Source: Lenzites betulinus (lineage: Eukaryota > Basidiomycota > Agaricomycetes > Polyporales > Polyporaceae). From it: 64,000 nucleotides of DNA. The DNA lies in the NCBI GenBank assembly GCA_022264855.1, contig JABYQU010000057.1, forward strand, positions 124,001 to 188,000. Reading direction: 5' to 3'. The notes under the pieces were generated by a model. That model was given only the letters and a program-made list of their open reading frames with translations, did not search any database and was not told the DNA's origin. Positions within the stretch are counted from its first letter, which is position 1. Each line of letters opens with the position of its first letter. This document shows, one piece after another, positions 31,321-41,070 of the stretch. The translations under genes were made by a program, and so were the position numbers.

Positions 31321-34300
31321 CTGCCTGACCATTGGTCATCGAGGGCTACCAAAGGACCATCAGTGACAATGGAGCTTGATCCTGAGGAGGGGGCTACGTT
31401 GCGCACTGACCCTCATCGAGTACTGCCGGGAAACCTGCCCTATGTTGTAGAGGCAATTCGTGCGCGGAAACACGATGCGGCCATGGATGACCAACTGGAC
31501 GAGGAGAAGGATGATGGTGAGGCCAACGGCGGGCCGGAGCGGTTAGGAACGGGATGGAGGGATGATGGGTCGCCAATGGCGCCAACTCATCCGTCGGACA
31601 TCGGTGTTGAGGACGATGTGCCAGCTAAGGGGACGAGGATAGAGCTGATATACCCGGACGACGACGAAGCACCTCGGAAACGCTATTTCAAGGGGCACCC
31701 TGATCGGCGTATTCCTCGAGACATGCCTGAGGTAGCGGTCCGGGATGTGGTTAGTCGCCACTCGTCCTTGGGTCCTCGGAGAGACACACATGGCCGAGTA
31801 GACCCCCATGGAATCAACGACATGGTGTATGAGGAAGCGTTGAATTATATTCGCGACACAGAAGCACCATTGGTGATGGAGAAGCCTGACGTGCTTCCAG
31901 GATTACGACAAAAGTGGGTCGAGGCATGTGCCGACCTACTAGGACCTATACCGTTGGCTCTTCCACCGATGCGCGAGATTAACCACCGCATTCCCATCAT
32001 TGATGAGGAAAAGCAGTACTCGTATCATCATCCGCGGTGTCCAGATGCTGCGCGACCGGAACTGTTGGAGAAATGGAATCGATATGTGAAAGCGGGATGG
32101 TGGGAGATGAAGCCGGCCAATCAAGCGGCTCCTCTCTTGTGTGTATTAAAAAAGAATGGGAAGTTGCGTACCGTCATTGACGCTAGGCAACGGAACGATA
32201 ATACACTCAAGGATGTAACCCCCTTTCCGGACCAGGACAACATCCGCGTGGATGTGGCCCGCGCTCCTTATCGATCCAAGATTGACATGTCCGACGCGTA
32301 TGAACAGATACGAATAGACGTCAATGACGTATGGAAAACAGCGTTCTCCACCATATTCGGTACGGCCATATCCCATGTCATGCAGCAGGGAGACTGCAAT
32401 GCACCTGGGACCTTTCAACGGCTCATGACATGGATATTCAGGGAGTATATTGGAGTGTTCATTCACGTATATTTGGATGACATCTTCGTATACTCCCGGT
32501 CCATCGCTGACCACGAAGAACACTTGAAGTTGGTGTTCGACCGACTCCGGGAACAGAAGTTGTATATCAGCAAGTCGAAACTTGATTTGTATTCGCCGCG
32601 AATGGACTGTCTGGGTCATCTAATAGATGACCGAGGACTACATGCCGACATGGACAAGATGGCGACCATTCGGGATTGGAGGGCACCTCGGTCTCAAGTA
32701 GAGGTACTTCGCTTCCTAGGGCTGGTACAATATCTTGCCCATTTTATGCCTGACGTGTCGGCCTACACTTCTCCATTGGAGAGCATATGCCGGAATGGTA
32801 CTCCGTTCCACTGGCGACCGGTGCACCAAGTTTGTCTAGATCGCATTAAGGCCTTGGCTTGTCGGGTGCCTGTGTTGAAACCCATTGATCCTGAGTGCGA
32901 CGATCCTATATGGGTCATCACTGATGGCTCTGTAGTGGGAGTGGGAGCGGTATATGGGCAGGGACCGGATTGGAAGACTTGCCGACCGGCTGGATTCATG
33001 TCTAAGAAATTCACGTCGGCGCAGAGGTCCTACAAGACGTATGAACACGAGGCATTGGGCATTATCGAGGCACTGATGAAGTGGGAAGATCGACTGTTGG
33101 GGCGGAAGATTCGAGTGGCTACGGACCACGAAGCCTTGGTCACCATGCGCCGAGTTATCCGGGAATCGAAGAACAGCCGGCTCATTCGATGGGACGAGTA
33201 CTTGTCCCGGTTCGACCTCGAGATCGTTCACGTCGAAGGGGTCACCAACAAAGTGGCGGATTGTTTGTCTCGATACTATGAGAATGATGCCCCTGACGAA
33301 CTCCATCCGACGGAGGTGTACGTCAATGCCGACATTAGGTTGGACCCGGGGATGGATGAGCTGCCCAACGTCCGACGAGAGGAAATCGAGGCGGAGGTGG
33401 CACTACGAGCGATCCGGGGAGTCACGGAACCACGGGATGTGGAGCTGGAGATGTTGCGAGAACATGCCGAGCCCGAGTCGTCAATGACGACGAAGGGCGC
33501 CGTAGACATCACGCTGCAATCTGCACTCCAGGATGGTCCGCCACTGACCGCAGTGTTAGGCGGCATTCCGCGGTTCTGGGACACCGTGAAGGCCCAGTAC
33601 CGACTCGATACCACGTTCGGGAAAGTCATTGGTGACTTACGAGCTCACCCTAACTTCCGCATCAATGATGGGGTGTTAGTTGTGAAGACCCGGTTGGGCA
33701 CTGAGGCTGCCTGCATACCCCAGGGCGTGGTCGGGAAGCGCAGATTGACGGAATTGGTCATTGACCATGCCCACCTATCATTAGGCCACCTCGGACTTCA
33801 AAAGACTTCGGAGTATGTCCGTCGCTGGTTCTGGTGGCCCCAGTTGCAACGAGATGTCGAACTATTTTGCGTGTCATGTGGAACCTGTCAGACCACGAAA
33901 AGCAGCAATGCTGCTCCCGTAGGCCTCCTGCACTCCATGCCCATCCCAGTATATCCCTGGCAGTCGATTGGTATGGACTTCGTAGGCCCGTTCCCGGAAG
34001 CCTCGGGCTTCAACTACATGCTGGTAGTCATTTGTCGGTTGACCAGCATGGTCCACCTTGTTCCTTGCTGTGTCACTGACACCGCAGCGGCCGTGGCGGC
34101 CTCATACATCAGAGAGGTGGTGCGGCTTCATGGCCTCCCGGAGACTATTGTGTCCGACCGGGACTCGAAGTTCACGTCGGCGTTCTGGCAGGAAGTCCAT
34201 CGTATTCTGGGTACCCGTTTACTCATGTCTACCGCCTTCCACCCTCAAACGGACGGCGCTTCCGAGAGGGCGATCCGGAACGTAGCTCAGATACTACGCG

Positions 34301-35076
34301 CCGCGGTTGAGCCGGATCAAAAGGATTGGGTACGGGCACTACCAATGGTAGAGTTCGCCATCAACTCGGCGACTAGTGCGTCCAGTGGATTCGCACCCTT
34401 CGAGTTGAATTATGGCTACATGCCACGTATGACGAACATCCTAGCAGTGGCTTCTAAATTTCCGGGCGTACAGGCATTTGCCGACCGCGCGCGGTTGAAT
34501 TTGGAGCGTGCTCACGACGCCATTATCCAGTCTCGGGTGCGCCAAACCCACTTCGCCAACCAGCGGAGGACGGACGAATCGTCGTCCTACGCTCCGGGTG
34601 ATCTGGTCTACCTCTCGACGAAAAACCTGACGCTACCTAAGGGCCGGGCCAGAAAGCTGGCTCCGAAGTATGTGGGACCCTACAAGGTGGTGCGAGCGTC
34701 CCCAGAGACATCGAATTATACGCTTGAACTTCCGGACGAGCTAGTGCGACGTCGGATACATCCGACCTTTCACTCGGCCCTCCTCCGACCGCACGTGCGG
34801 AACGACGACGAACGGTTTCCGGGCAGAGAGGCCCGGAAGTTCTATGATTTCGGTAATCCTGACGATGGAGAGTGGATGGTGGACGAAATTGTTGGGCATC
34901 GATGGAAGGGCAAGACGATCGAGTTCTTGGTCCATTGGACCTTGGGAGACCACACGTGGGAGCCATTGGCTCATTGCGAGGAATTGCAGGCTTTGGATGA
35001 CTATCTGGCCCTTATGGGAGTGGACACTTGGCGAGCGCTGTCGCGACGAGTGACTCCTGCCAAGGGCGGTAGGTGA
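31321..35076 (+). CDS. Gypsy Pol: reverse transcriptase, RNase H, integrase, chromodomain
   Basis: Same frame as Gag-Pro, directly after its UGA; the first internal ATG is at 31369. RT motifs: LLCVLKKNGKLRTVID, SKIDMSDAYEQIRID, QQGDCNAPGTFQRLM and the catalytic VYLDDIFVYS. RNase H: WVITDGSVVGVGAVY and EHEALGIIEALMKWE. Integrase: zinc-binding H..H..C..C (HLSLGHLGLQKTSEYV, then CVSCGTCQ), then GMDFVGPFPE (D), VSDRDSKFTSAFW (D) and AFHPQTDGASERAIR (E). The C-terminus is a chromodomain (WMVDEIVGHRWKGKTIEFLV, then HWTLGDHTWEPL), which places the element among chromoviruses and suggests targeting to modified chromatin. No inactivating mutation is seen. Confidence 0.95.
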   Translation: MPDHWSSRATKGPSVTMELDPEEGATLRTDPHRVLPGNLPYVVEAIRARKHDAAMDDQLDEEKDDGEANGGPERLGTGWRDDGSPMAPTHPSDIGVEDDVPAKGTRIELIYPDDDEAPRKRYFKGHPDRRIPRDMPEVAVRDVVSRHSSLGPRRDTHGRVDPHGINDMVYEEALNYIRDTEAPLVMEKPDVLPGLRQKWVEACADLLGPIPLALPPMREINHRIPIIDEEKQYSYHHPRCPDAARPELLEKWNRYVKAGWWEMKPANQAAPLLCVLKKNGKLRTVIDARQRNDNTLKDVTPFPDQDNIRVDVARAPYRSKIDMSDAYEQIRIDVNDVWKTAFSTIFGTAISHVMQQGDCNAPGTFQRLMTWIFREYIGVFIHVYLDDIFVYSRSIADHEEHLKLVFDRLREQKLYISKSKLDLYSPRMDCLGHLIDDRGLHADMDKMATIRDWRAPRSQVEVLRFLGLVQYLAHFMPDVSAYTSPLESICRNGTPFHWRPVHQVCLDRIKALACRVPVLKPIDPECDDPIWVITDGSVVGVGAVYGQGPDWKTCRPAGFMSKKFTSAQRSYKTYEHEALGIIEALMKWEDRLLGRKIRVATDHEALVTMRRVIRESKNSRLIRWDEYLSRFDLEIVHVEGVTNKVADCLSRYYENDAPDELHPTEVYVNADIRLDPGMDELPNVRREEIEAEVALRAIRGVTEPRDVELEMLREHAEPESSMTTKGAVDITLQSALQDGPPLTAVLGGIPRFWDTVKAQYRLDTTFGKVIGDLRAHPNFRINDGVLVVKTRLGTEAACIPQGVVGKRRLTELVIDHAHLSLGHLGLQKTSEYVRRWFWWPQLQRDVELFCVSCGTCQTTKSSNAAPVGLLHSMPIPVYPWQSIGMDFVGPFPEASGFNYMLVVICRLTSMVHLVPCCVTDTAAAVAASYIREVVRLHGLPETIVSDRDSKFTSAFWQEVHRILGTRLLMSTAFHPQTDGASERAIRNVAQILRAAVEPDQKDWVRALPMVEFAINSATSASSGFAPFELNYGYMPRMTNILAVASKFPGVQAFADRARLNLERAHDAIIQSRVRQTHFANQRRTDESSSYAPGDLVYLSTKNLTLPKGRARKLAPKYVGPYKVVRASPETSNYTLELPDELVRRRIHPTFHSALLRPHVRNDDERFPGREARKFYDFGNPDDGEWMVDEIVGHRWKGKTIEFLVHWTLGDHTWEPLAHCEELQALDDYLALMGVDTWRALSRRVTPAKGGR

Positions 35077-35388
35077 ATGACGAGGCTACTGCCACCCAGC
35101 AATGCTGAGGTGGTAGTGGCCGCCGTGGTCCGACCAGCAGCATTGCTGAGGCCGGACGCTAGATGGAGGACGGGTCTTGCGGGGTGGCTGAAGAGCATAG
35201 TGCGGTGCGAGGATGAGATTAAGTCCGAAGCGCCCGTGTGGGGGTTGCGACAGCCCAGAGCGCCCGCCCGGCTACTCACGCCTAGCCGGCTGCGTGGGAA
35301 TCCGCGAGTTGCGCGGGAATATTCTGCGGCACGTGCTGGCTGGCGCTCAACTGTACAGTTCCCCGCGGAGTTTCAAACTGAACTCTAA
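35077..35388 (+). CDS. Short ORF after pol (103 codons), doubtful
   Basis: It begins with ATG immediately after the pol UGA and in the same frame, so readthrough would append it to Pol. It ends in TAATG, where the stop overlaps the ATG of the 838-codon ORF. The sequence (MTRLLPPSNAEVVV...) shows no recognisable domain and is GC-rich. The DNA under it includes inverted AGCAATGCTGAGG / CAGCATTGCTGAGG-like repeats, so it may simply be the leader or promoter of the third ORF. Confidence 0.3.
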   Translation: MTRLLPPSNAEVVVAAVVRPAALLRPDARWRTGLAGWLKSIVRCEDEIKSEAPVWGLRQPRAPARLLTPSRLRGNPRVAREYSAARAGWRSTVQFPAEFQTEL

Positions 35389-37904
35389 TGGGTGGCGTGC
35401 GGGTTGAGCGCGCCAGCCGCTGCGCTGGACTCTCCTCTCTCTCCACGCTTCTTCGCTTCCCACCCCCTGCCCCCATGCATCGCGATAACCGCTACACCGG
35501 GCCGCCCTCCGCACGCAACGACCGTGGCCCACCCCCGCCAATGGCGGCGGGTGGGTCGACTCGACACGCCGCGCCCGGACCTTCCTCGGGTTATGGCTCC
35601 TCGTCGGCGCCCTACGGAGTTTCTAGAGGGGGAGGATGGGAGCAGCAGCAGCAGCAACAGCACCAGTACCCGCCGGCAATGCCGGCGGCGTACGCGGGAG
35701 GAACTCCGTTTGGGCAACCAGGACCGGGACCCGATGTTTGGATGACCGCGCTCAACGCCACTACGGAGAATGCCCGGCTCACGAGGGAGAACGGGGATCT
35801 CCGCCTCCAGATCAATGATCTGGATCACGAAGTCGCTCGTCTGCGGAAGGACCACCACGCCCTCGAACAAGACTATGACGACCTGCGGGAGGAGCGCAAT
35901 GCGCTGCGCAATAAGATTCAGCGACTGGAGGCCGAGCTCAATGAGCCTCGATCTCGCAGTCGCTCGCCTGGTCCGAGGATACGGCGACGTTCGCGGTCGC
36001 GGTCCCCTTCGCAGTCGAGGGCCTCCCAGTCGCCGAGGTCACGATCGCGTAGTCCGGTCAGGCGGCGGCCTCCCCCCAGCAGGTCGCGCTCGCGCTCCCG
36101 CAGCCCATTGGCTCCGCAAGTCGCCCCAACGGCGCCAGTCGCGACGACTGCCCCGATTCCCCTGCACGCCCGGCTGGGAGACGCACCAATGGTGTCGTCA
36201 CTGGCTGACCGCATCCAAGCTCGGGATGAAGCCCCGCCGAGCCGTAGGCTCAGCCGGCCATCTTCCCCGGCACGGCCCGCCAAACGTCCTCGGGAAACAT
36301 CGCCGCGGATGGTGGCTCCGTCGTCTCGTCGAGAAGGTGGTAGCGGGGCCGACGTCTGGCCTCCCATGCAATTGCCCCCTGCTCCTATGAGGATGGCCTC
36401 CCTCCCTCGCCGCCGATCACCTCCGCCCCCTCCTACTACTCTGACCTCGGGTCCGTCGTCCTCATCACTGTCAACCGTGGCTCCGGCCCTCAAAGTACCC
36501 GACCTCCCCCGCACTCGCGGCCTGACGGAGAAGGAGGTCAATGACCTCCTTCACCACCCGGACGCTGAGCTGGAAAAGTCGGGGCAGCCCCTCTCGGCGT
36601 GGTACCTCCGCTGGAAGACGCCCCTGTCCATGTCTGAGGCCTACGCTGCCCTGGATGCGGACGAGAGCGAGGACGAGGGCGATGCGGACCCGGAGGACTT
36701 CGACCTCCAATGCGAGGCGGACTGCCCGTTTCCCGACCCCGTGCTCTTTCGTCGGGGTGACTTGAGCAAGATGGCCGAGGTCAACGAGGGGTACCGGGTA
36801 TCCAAGGTCCAGGGCAAAAACAAGGGCGCCATCGCGTCCACTATGGCCATACAGCGGTTCGCGGAGGAAACGGCGTCTACGGGACCGTGGGCGGGTACTA
36901 CCATCTCCTCGGTGGTGCAGGCACACAACCTCCGGTGGTGGGTGGCTGTCGAGTTCGACGCCCGCGCCACTGCGTACTGGAAAGCGCTCCGCTCCCTGTA
37001 CTCTCGTGGAGAGTTGCGCCGGTCATCGGGAGTCCGATATCTGCTGGAGGTGGCACCAAGCGATGATCGAACTCTCGTCCGTCGGCGACGGGATGACCTT
37101 CCCCGGTTCTTCCCAGTATTATCGCCTAACCGGTTCCCCTACCCTCCGATCGACGCATCCGATGCGGACATCTTGTCCTACCACCGGAACGTGCCCACCG
37201 CCTACTGGAGCACTGGGGTACGACTGGCCTCGGGGGCACTTCCTGCGCGGTCCCACCACACGTTCGGGATCCCGGACATCAATGATGCCCGGGCCTCGGG
37301 CTGCATCAAGAGGACATTGGCGGTGCCCAAGCCGGGACGAGTGGGGGCATTCAAGGAGCGCATCCTCCAACTGAGGATTGCGCTCACCCATCTCTTCTCG
37401 GTACCGGGGCTGTATCGGCACCTGTGCGACCGTGGTGGATACCTGCAGGTCCCCCTTCAGCCGGCCGCCCCTTTCCCGTTCCTGGAGTATGATGGGACCC
37501 GGCTGGCTGCCTGGCTGGCCGAGTTTGGGGTAGGCCAAGATGAGGTGGTCATCTCCTACGCCGAGCGATGGGGACGTGTGCTCCGGAACCGCAGCCTCCA
37601 GCGCGACGATGGAGACACGTCTCCGTGGCCGAGCTTCCCCTCGTCCATCGCTTCAGTGGAGCACTCGGCGGACTGGCGGGACCCGGTACCACGCGACCAG
37701 ATTACGTGGGGAGAGGTCGCGTTCCCGTCCGACGTCATGCCTACCATGACGGCCGCCATGGACATACAAGGGGGCGCCCCAGCCGCCGAATACGTTCCCG
37801 GCGGGCTCCCGGAGGAGGAGCTCATAGAGGTCGACGAGGACGACCACGAGTTGGGCCCGGCCAACCCTCCGGGGGCCCGCATCTTCGGCGACGAGAGCGA
37901 CTGA
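35388..37904 (+). CDS. Gypsy third ORF: coiled-coil, RS-rich protein of unknown function (838 aa)
   Basis: An undamaged ORF between pol and the 3' LTR, on the same strand. The ATG at 35388 overlaps the preceding stop; an ATG at 35475 is an alternative. Layout: Pro/Gly/Gln-rich N-terminus with a Gln run (about residues 85-92); a heptad-like coiled coil at about 125-185 (LRLQINDLDHEVARLRKDHH, REERNALRNKIQRLEAEL); an Arg-Ser tract at about 188-245 (SRSRSPGPRIRRRSRSRSP, SRSRSRSRSPL); and a possible nuclear signal (PAKRPRETSP). A large apparently folded C-terminal half follows (LHHPDAELEKSGQPLSAWYL, AEVNEGYRVSKVQGKN, AHNLRWWVAVEFDA, RSHHTFGIPDINDARASGC), with an acidic end (EEELIEVDEDDHEL). No signal peptide or transmembrane segment, so it is not envelope-like. 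I do not recognise the C-terminal domain. The RS tract resembles SR splicing factors. Confidence 0.85.
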   Translation: MGGVRVERASRCAGLSSLSTLLRFPPPAPMHRDNRYTGPPSARNDRGPPPPMAAGGSTRHAAPGPSSGYGSSSAPYGVSRGGGWEQQQQQQHQYPPAMPAAYAGGTPFGQPGPGPDVWMTALNATTENARLTRENGDLRLQINDLDHEVARLRKDHHALEQDYDDLREERNALRNKIQRLEAELNEPRSRSRSPGPRIRRRSRSRSPSQSRASQSPRSRSRSPVRRRPPPSRSRSRSRSPLAPQVAPTAPVATTAPIPLHARLGDAPMVSSLADRIQARDEAPPSRRLSRPSSPARPAKRPRETSPRMVAPSSRREGGSGADVWPPMQLPPAPMRMASLPRRRSPPPPPTTLTSGPSSSSLSTVAPALKVPDLPRTRGLTEKEVNDLLHHPDAELEKSGQPLSAWYLRWKTPLSMSEAYAALDADESEDEGDADPEDFDLQCEADCPFPDPVLFRRGDLSKMAEVNEGYRVSKVQGKNKGAIASTMAIQRFAEETASTGPWAGTTISSVVQAHNLRWWVAVEFDARATAYWKALRSLYSRGELRRSSGVRYLLEVAPSDDRTLVRRRRDDLPRFFPVLSPNRFPYPPIDASDADILSYHRNVPTAYWSTGVRLASGALPARSHHTFGIPDINDARASGCIKRTLAVPKPGRVGAFKERILQLRIALTHLFSVPGLYRHLCDRGGYLQVPLQPAAPFPFLEYDGTRLAAWLAEFGVGQDEVVISYAERWGRVLRNRSLQRDDGDTSPWPSFPSSIASVEHSADWRDPVPRDQITWGEVAFPSDVMPTMTAAMDIQGGAPAAEYVPGGLPEEELIEVDEDDHELGPANPPGARIFGDESD

Positions 37905-37922
37905 GTGGTCCGAGGACGGCCC

Positions 37923-37934
37923 AGAGGGGGAGGG
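37923..37934 (+). promoter_or_regulatory. Polypurine tract of the gypsy element
   Basis: AGAGGGGGAGGG directly abuts the 3' LTR start (TGTAAC at 37935). This is the standard position of the plus-strand primer of LTR retrotransposons. Confidence 0.8.
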
Positions 37935-38178
37935 TGTAACGGGTACGGGCGGATGGGATAGACGCCCGACAAGCGCTAAGCCATCGGGCATGCATTGCAT
38001 GACCCGATGGTAGAGCGTATGGACTTAGGCTTGGCGATCGGACGGTGGCTTGGTACTGTACAGTAGGTACGGTAACACGCCCGCGGGCCGATGATGTACG
38101 ATACGCTTTTACACTACGAACAACCATAGCTTGACCCAGTCAACTACTCGGGTGTGACCTGCGTGCGTATCTATTACA
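37935..38178 (+). repeat. 3' LTR of the gypsy element
   Basis: 244 bp, identical by eye to the 5' LTR at 28039-28282. Its right edge touches the interior of the copia integrase sequence, with no duplicated bases matching the left flank. Confidence 0.93.
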
Positions 38179-40875
38179 GGGAGGGGGGGGACACGTATGA
38201 GAAATGGAAGGAGAAAAGGGAGGGTCATCAGACCAGGAAGGCGAAGGGGTTGGAAGAGAAGGGGGAGGAGGCGAGGTGGGAGGACACTCGTGTGACTCAA
38301 TGAATGAGACGTGGAAGGATTCGAGTACACGATGGGTCGGAGCGTGGTAACAGCGATAACCCTTCGACGAGAGAGCGTAGCCAATGAGCACGCATTCGAA
38401 AGAACGCGCACGGAGCTTAGGGTTATGCGTGTTGACGAGCACAAAGGCCCGACAACCGATTTCGCGAAGATGCGACAAGGAGGGGGGGGTGCCGAACCAA
38501 GCCTCGTATGGAGTGATTCCGTTCGGAAGCGCGGAAGTGGGTGTACGGTTTGTCAGGTAACAGGCCGTAACGTAAAACTCGTCCCAACGGGACTCGGGGA
38601 CAGACGTAGACAGACGCATAGCACGTGCCTTTCCCATGTATGTACGGTGTACACGTTCAACCTTCCCGTTTTGCGCGGAGGTGTACGAGGCGGTGGTCTC
38701 GCAAAGGACCCCGAGCGTAGCGCAAACAGCGCGGATGTCATTGGTGAGGCATTCACCCCGATCCATGACGATGCGACGGACAGGGCATCCTTCGGCGCGG
38801 CGAGCGACAAGAAAATCGCGAAGACGAGGAGCGCAATGGGCGCGAGAGGGCACGGGGAAGGACCAGCCGTACGATGAAAAATCATCAATTATATCGAGAG
38901 GGGCGACGTTGCCACTGGCGGACACGGTACATTGATCACCGGCCGCGTCTACGAAGAAGGTGGCTCCCCGCTCATTGCTCCGGACTCCCTCACGGACTTT
39001 AGGCACCGGGGTACGGGTCTGCTTCCCGACAATGCATGAGGCGCATTTCGGAGGGACAGAGGAGGTATTGATGGGCGTACCGGTGGAACGGACACGCGAA
39101 GCGACAGCGAGAGTGGCACGGTAGTTTGCGTGCCCCAGACGGCGATGCCAGGTCTCCAGAGTGGGAGTGGCAGAGGTGGCGACAAGCGCAGACGTCACAG
39201 AGGGAGCAGGACCAGCAAGAGCGTAGAGACCGCGGCCGACACGGAGACCGGAGAAGAATTCGGCACCGCCGCGGTTCTTGACAGAGACGCCCGAGGCGCT
39301 GAAGTCGACGGAGTAGGCATGAGGGCCATCGCAGAGAGCGCGGACAGAGATGAGACGGACAGTTGCCCCAGGAACGAAGAGAGCGCGCTCAAGAACGAGA
39401 TGCTTGCCGCGGCCGACGGCGAGTTTGATCTTACCGACGCCAACAGCGTAGATGACGCTGCCATTGACGCCCCGAATGCCCTGAGGCGAGATGGTCTCGA
39501 AAGTCGCGAAGTCAGAGCGCAGCGGCGAGATGTGGGTAGAGGCACCCGAGTCGAAGAGGAAAGGCTCAGGCTTTCCGGCAGCAAGCTGAGACGAGACAGA
39601 GTTTAAAGCCCAGTCAACAGACGTAGACAGCGGAGCGGAAAGAGCGAGCGAAGCGGAGTAAGAGCAGTCGATGTGGTCGTCGTGCTCGGCAAGCCAGGCA
39701 GCGTCCGGATTATCAGATAGAAGAGCGGGACGGGGGTCGACGACGGCGGCGTTCGCGGATTCGACGGGCTTTGGGGCAGGCGCGGTAACCTCAGCAAGGT
39801 GGTAAGCGCGGCCTTGTCCGTCGTACAGAGTTTTCGCGGATTTCGTGGATGAGGGGCCGCCGCGACGCCGGGATGCGATGCGTTCCAGAATTTCCTGCTT
39901 GCGACTTTCGGCCGCGCCTCCGGGTTGGAAACATTCGGAGACGGGGTGGCCTTTGCGCTTGCAGTTGCTGCAGATGATGTCGCGACGGGACGGCGCGGCC
40001 TGAGCGGAGAGGGCGACGTCGGTGCGAAGACCGGAACCGGATGCGGCGGCAGCAGCGATAGCGATGGCAGCAGCGGCCTCGGCGCTGAGCTCGGACTCGA
40101 GCTCAAGGCGGTTCATGATGTCGTCGCTGGTGAAGGGATTCTCCTTAGTGCTGCGGGAGATTTGGTCGGCGAGCTGGCTCTGAAGACCAGGGAATGGAAC
40201 GCGGAGCATGTTCAAGATCGCGACCTTGGTCAGAGCTTCAGCGTCGAGCGGACCCATAGCGACAATCTCGACGCAAAGACGAGCAGCGCGGTTCGCCTGC
40301 GGCTGGAGTGGCTTAGTGGGGTCCATCGTGAGCTGCAAGAGATCCCGAAGACGAAAAACCTGCGAGTGAGTACCGCGGTTGAGATGGCGGCGGACGATGC
40401 GTTCCCACAGGGTCGCGGACGTAGTAGGCGGCGAAGTGCCTCCGTCGATTTGATCAGTCTCGTTCTCGGTGCAGCAAACGCGGATGTATGCCTGAACATG
40501 GCGATCGTTGTGCAGCCAGTTGCGTGCGTCAGCGGTCCGAGTCAGACGATCGGGGCAGACGTAGCCGAGACTGAGGTAGAGGTTAAGGTCGCCGTGAAGG
40601 GCGAGGATGTTGTAGATGCGCTTCGACCACTTTCGGTAGTTGCCCGTGTTCAAATCCAGGAGGTCCTCGTCGGCGAAGATCGTGCGCGAGTTGGACGGGA
40701 TTTGGGTGCGGACGATCGGATCGGCCTCGGACGCGGAAGTAATTGTCGCCGAGGAAGCCGAAGGATCGATGCTCGAAAAGGAAATAGGGTCTGACGTCAT
40801 CGCCGGAAAGACCGGGGATGTGATTTGCCCAGCGGTAGCCGAAGAGGCACGCGCGCGGGGAACCTTCGGAGGCAT
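38179..40875 (-). CDS. Copia Gag–protease–integrase polyprotein, 3'-truncated
   Basis: Likely start ATG at 40875 (MPPKVPRARASS); the open frame extends further upstream. The gag region includes LNTGNYRKWSKRIYNILALH. A zinc knuckle reads CSNCKRKGHPVSEC with a downstream basic stretch. The protease active site is FLFDSGASTHISP. The pre-integrase block is LETWHRRLGHANYRATLAVA followed by CASCIVGKQ. Integrase: LDIIDDFSSYGWSFPV (D), VMDRGECLTNDIRAVCA (D) and SYTSAQNGKVERVHRTYMG (N-G-x-x-E), then LTNRTPTSALPNGITPYEAW and the terminal CVLIGYALSSKGYRCYHA. The frame then runs into the gypsy LTR. The coding sequence that remains is undamaged, so the truncation is young. Confidence 0.9.
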
Positions 40876-41060
40876 GTTGACAATGTGAAGGGGATGTTGA
40901 AAAACGGGGACGACGAGGACGATCGTGAAAACGACGAGGAGAGAGAAAACGACGCCGGGAGGCGACAAGGGGGACGATGCACGCGTAAGATGGGTGCTTT
41001 GGTTCCGAGTTCCGAGATAGCGGGCCAGGGGTTGATCAATGGGGATCAAACGACGGAAAA

Positions 41061-41070
41061 GCTCATAACC
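41061..41070 (-). promoter_or_regulatory. Copia primer-binding site (initiator tRNA-Met, anticodon-loop type)
   Basis: GGTTATGAGC on the minus strand, immediately after the LTR end. It is complementary to GCTCATAACC, the anticodon loop and stem region of initiator tRNA-Met. Drosophila copia and relatives are primed by a half-tRNA cut in that loop. Confidence 0.65.

Larger units (their letters stand above)
28039..38178 (+). mobile_element. Complete Ty3/gypsy LTR retrotransposon (chromovirus) with an extra 3' ORF
   Basis: Bounded by two 244-bp direct repeats that start TGTAAC and end ATTACA. It contains gag-protease, pol (RT, RNase H, integrase, chromodomain), a short 103-codon frame, and an 838-codon third ORF. 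A polypurine tract (37923-37934) precedes the 3' LTR. All frames are open and the LTRs look identical, so the copy is young. The flanking bases do not form a target-site duplication. Confidence 0.95.

Noticed and set aside
35388..37904. Third gypsy ORF as an envelope-like protein
   Set aside because: No signal peptide, no transmembrane segment and no fusion-peptide-like hydrophobic stretch; RS and coiled-coil features fit a nuclear or RNA-related role better.
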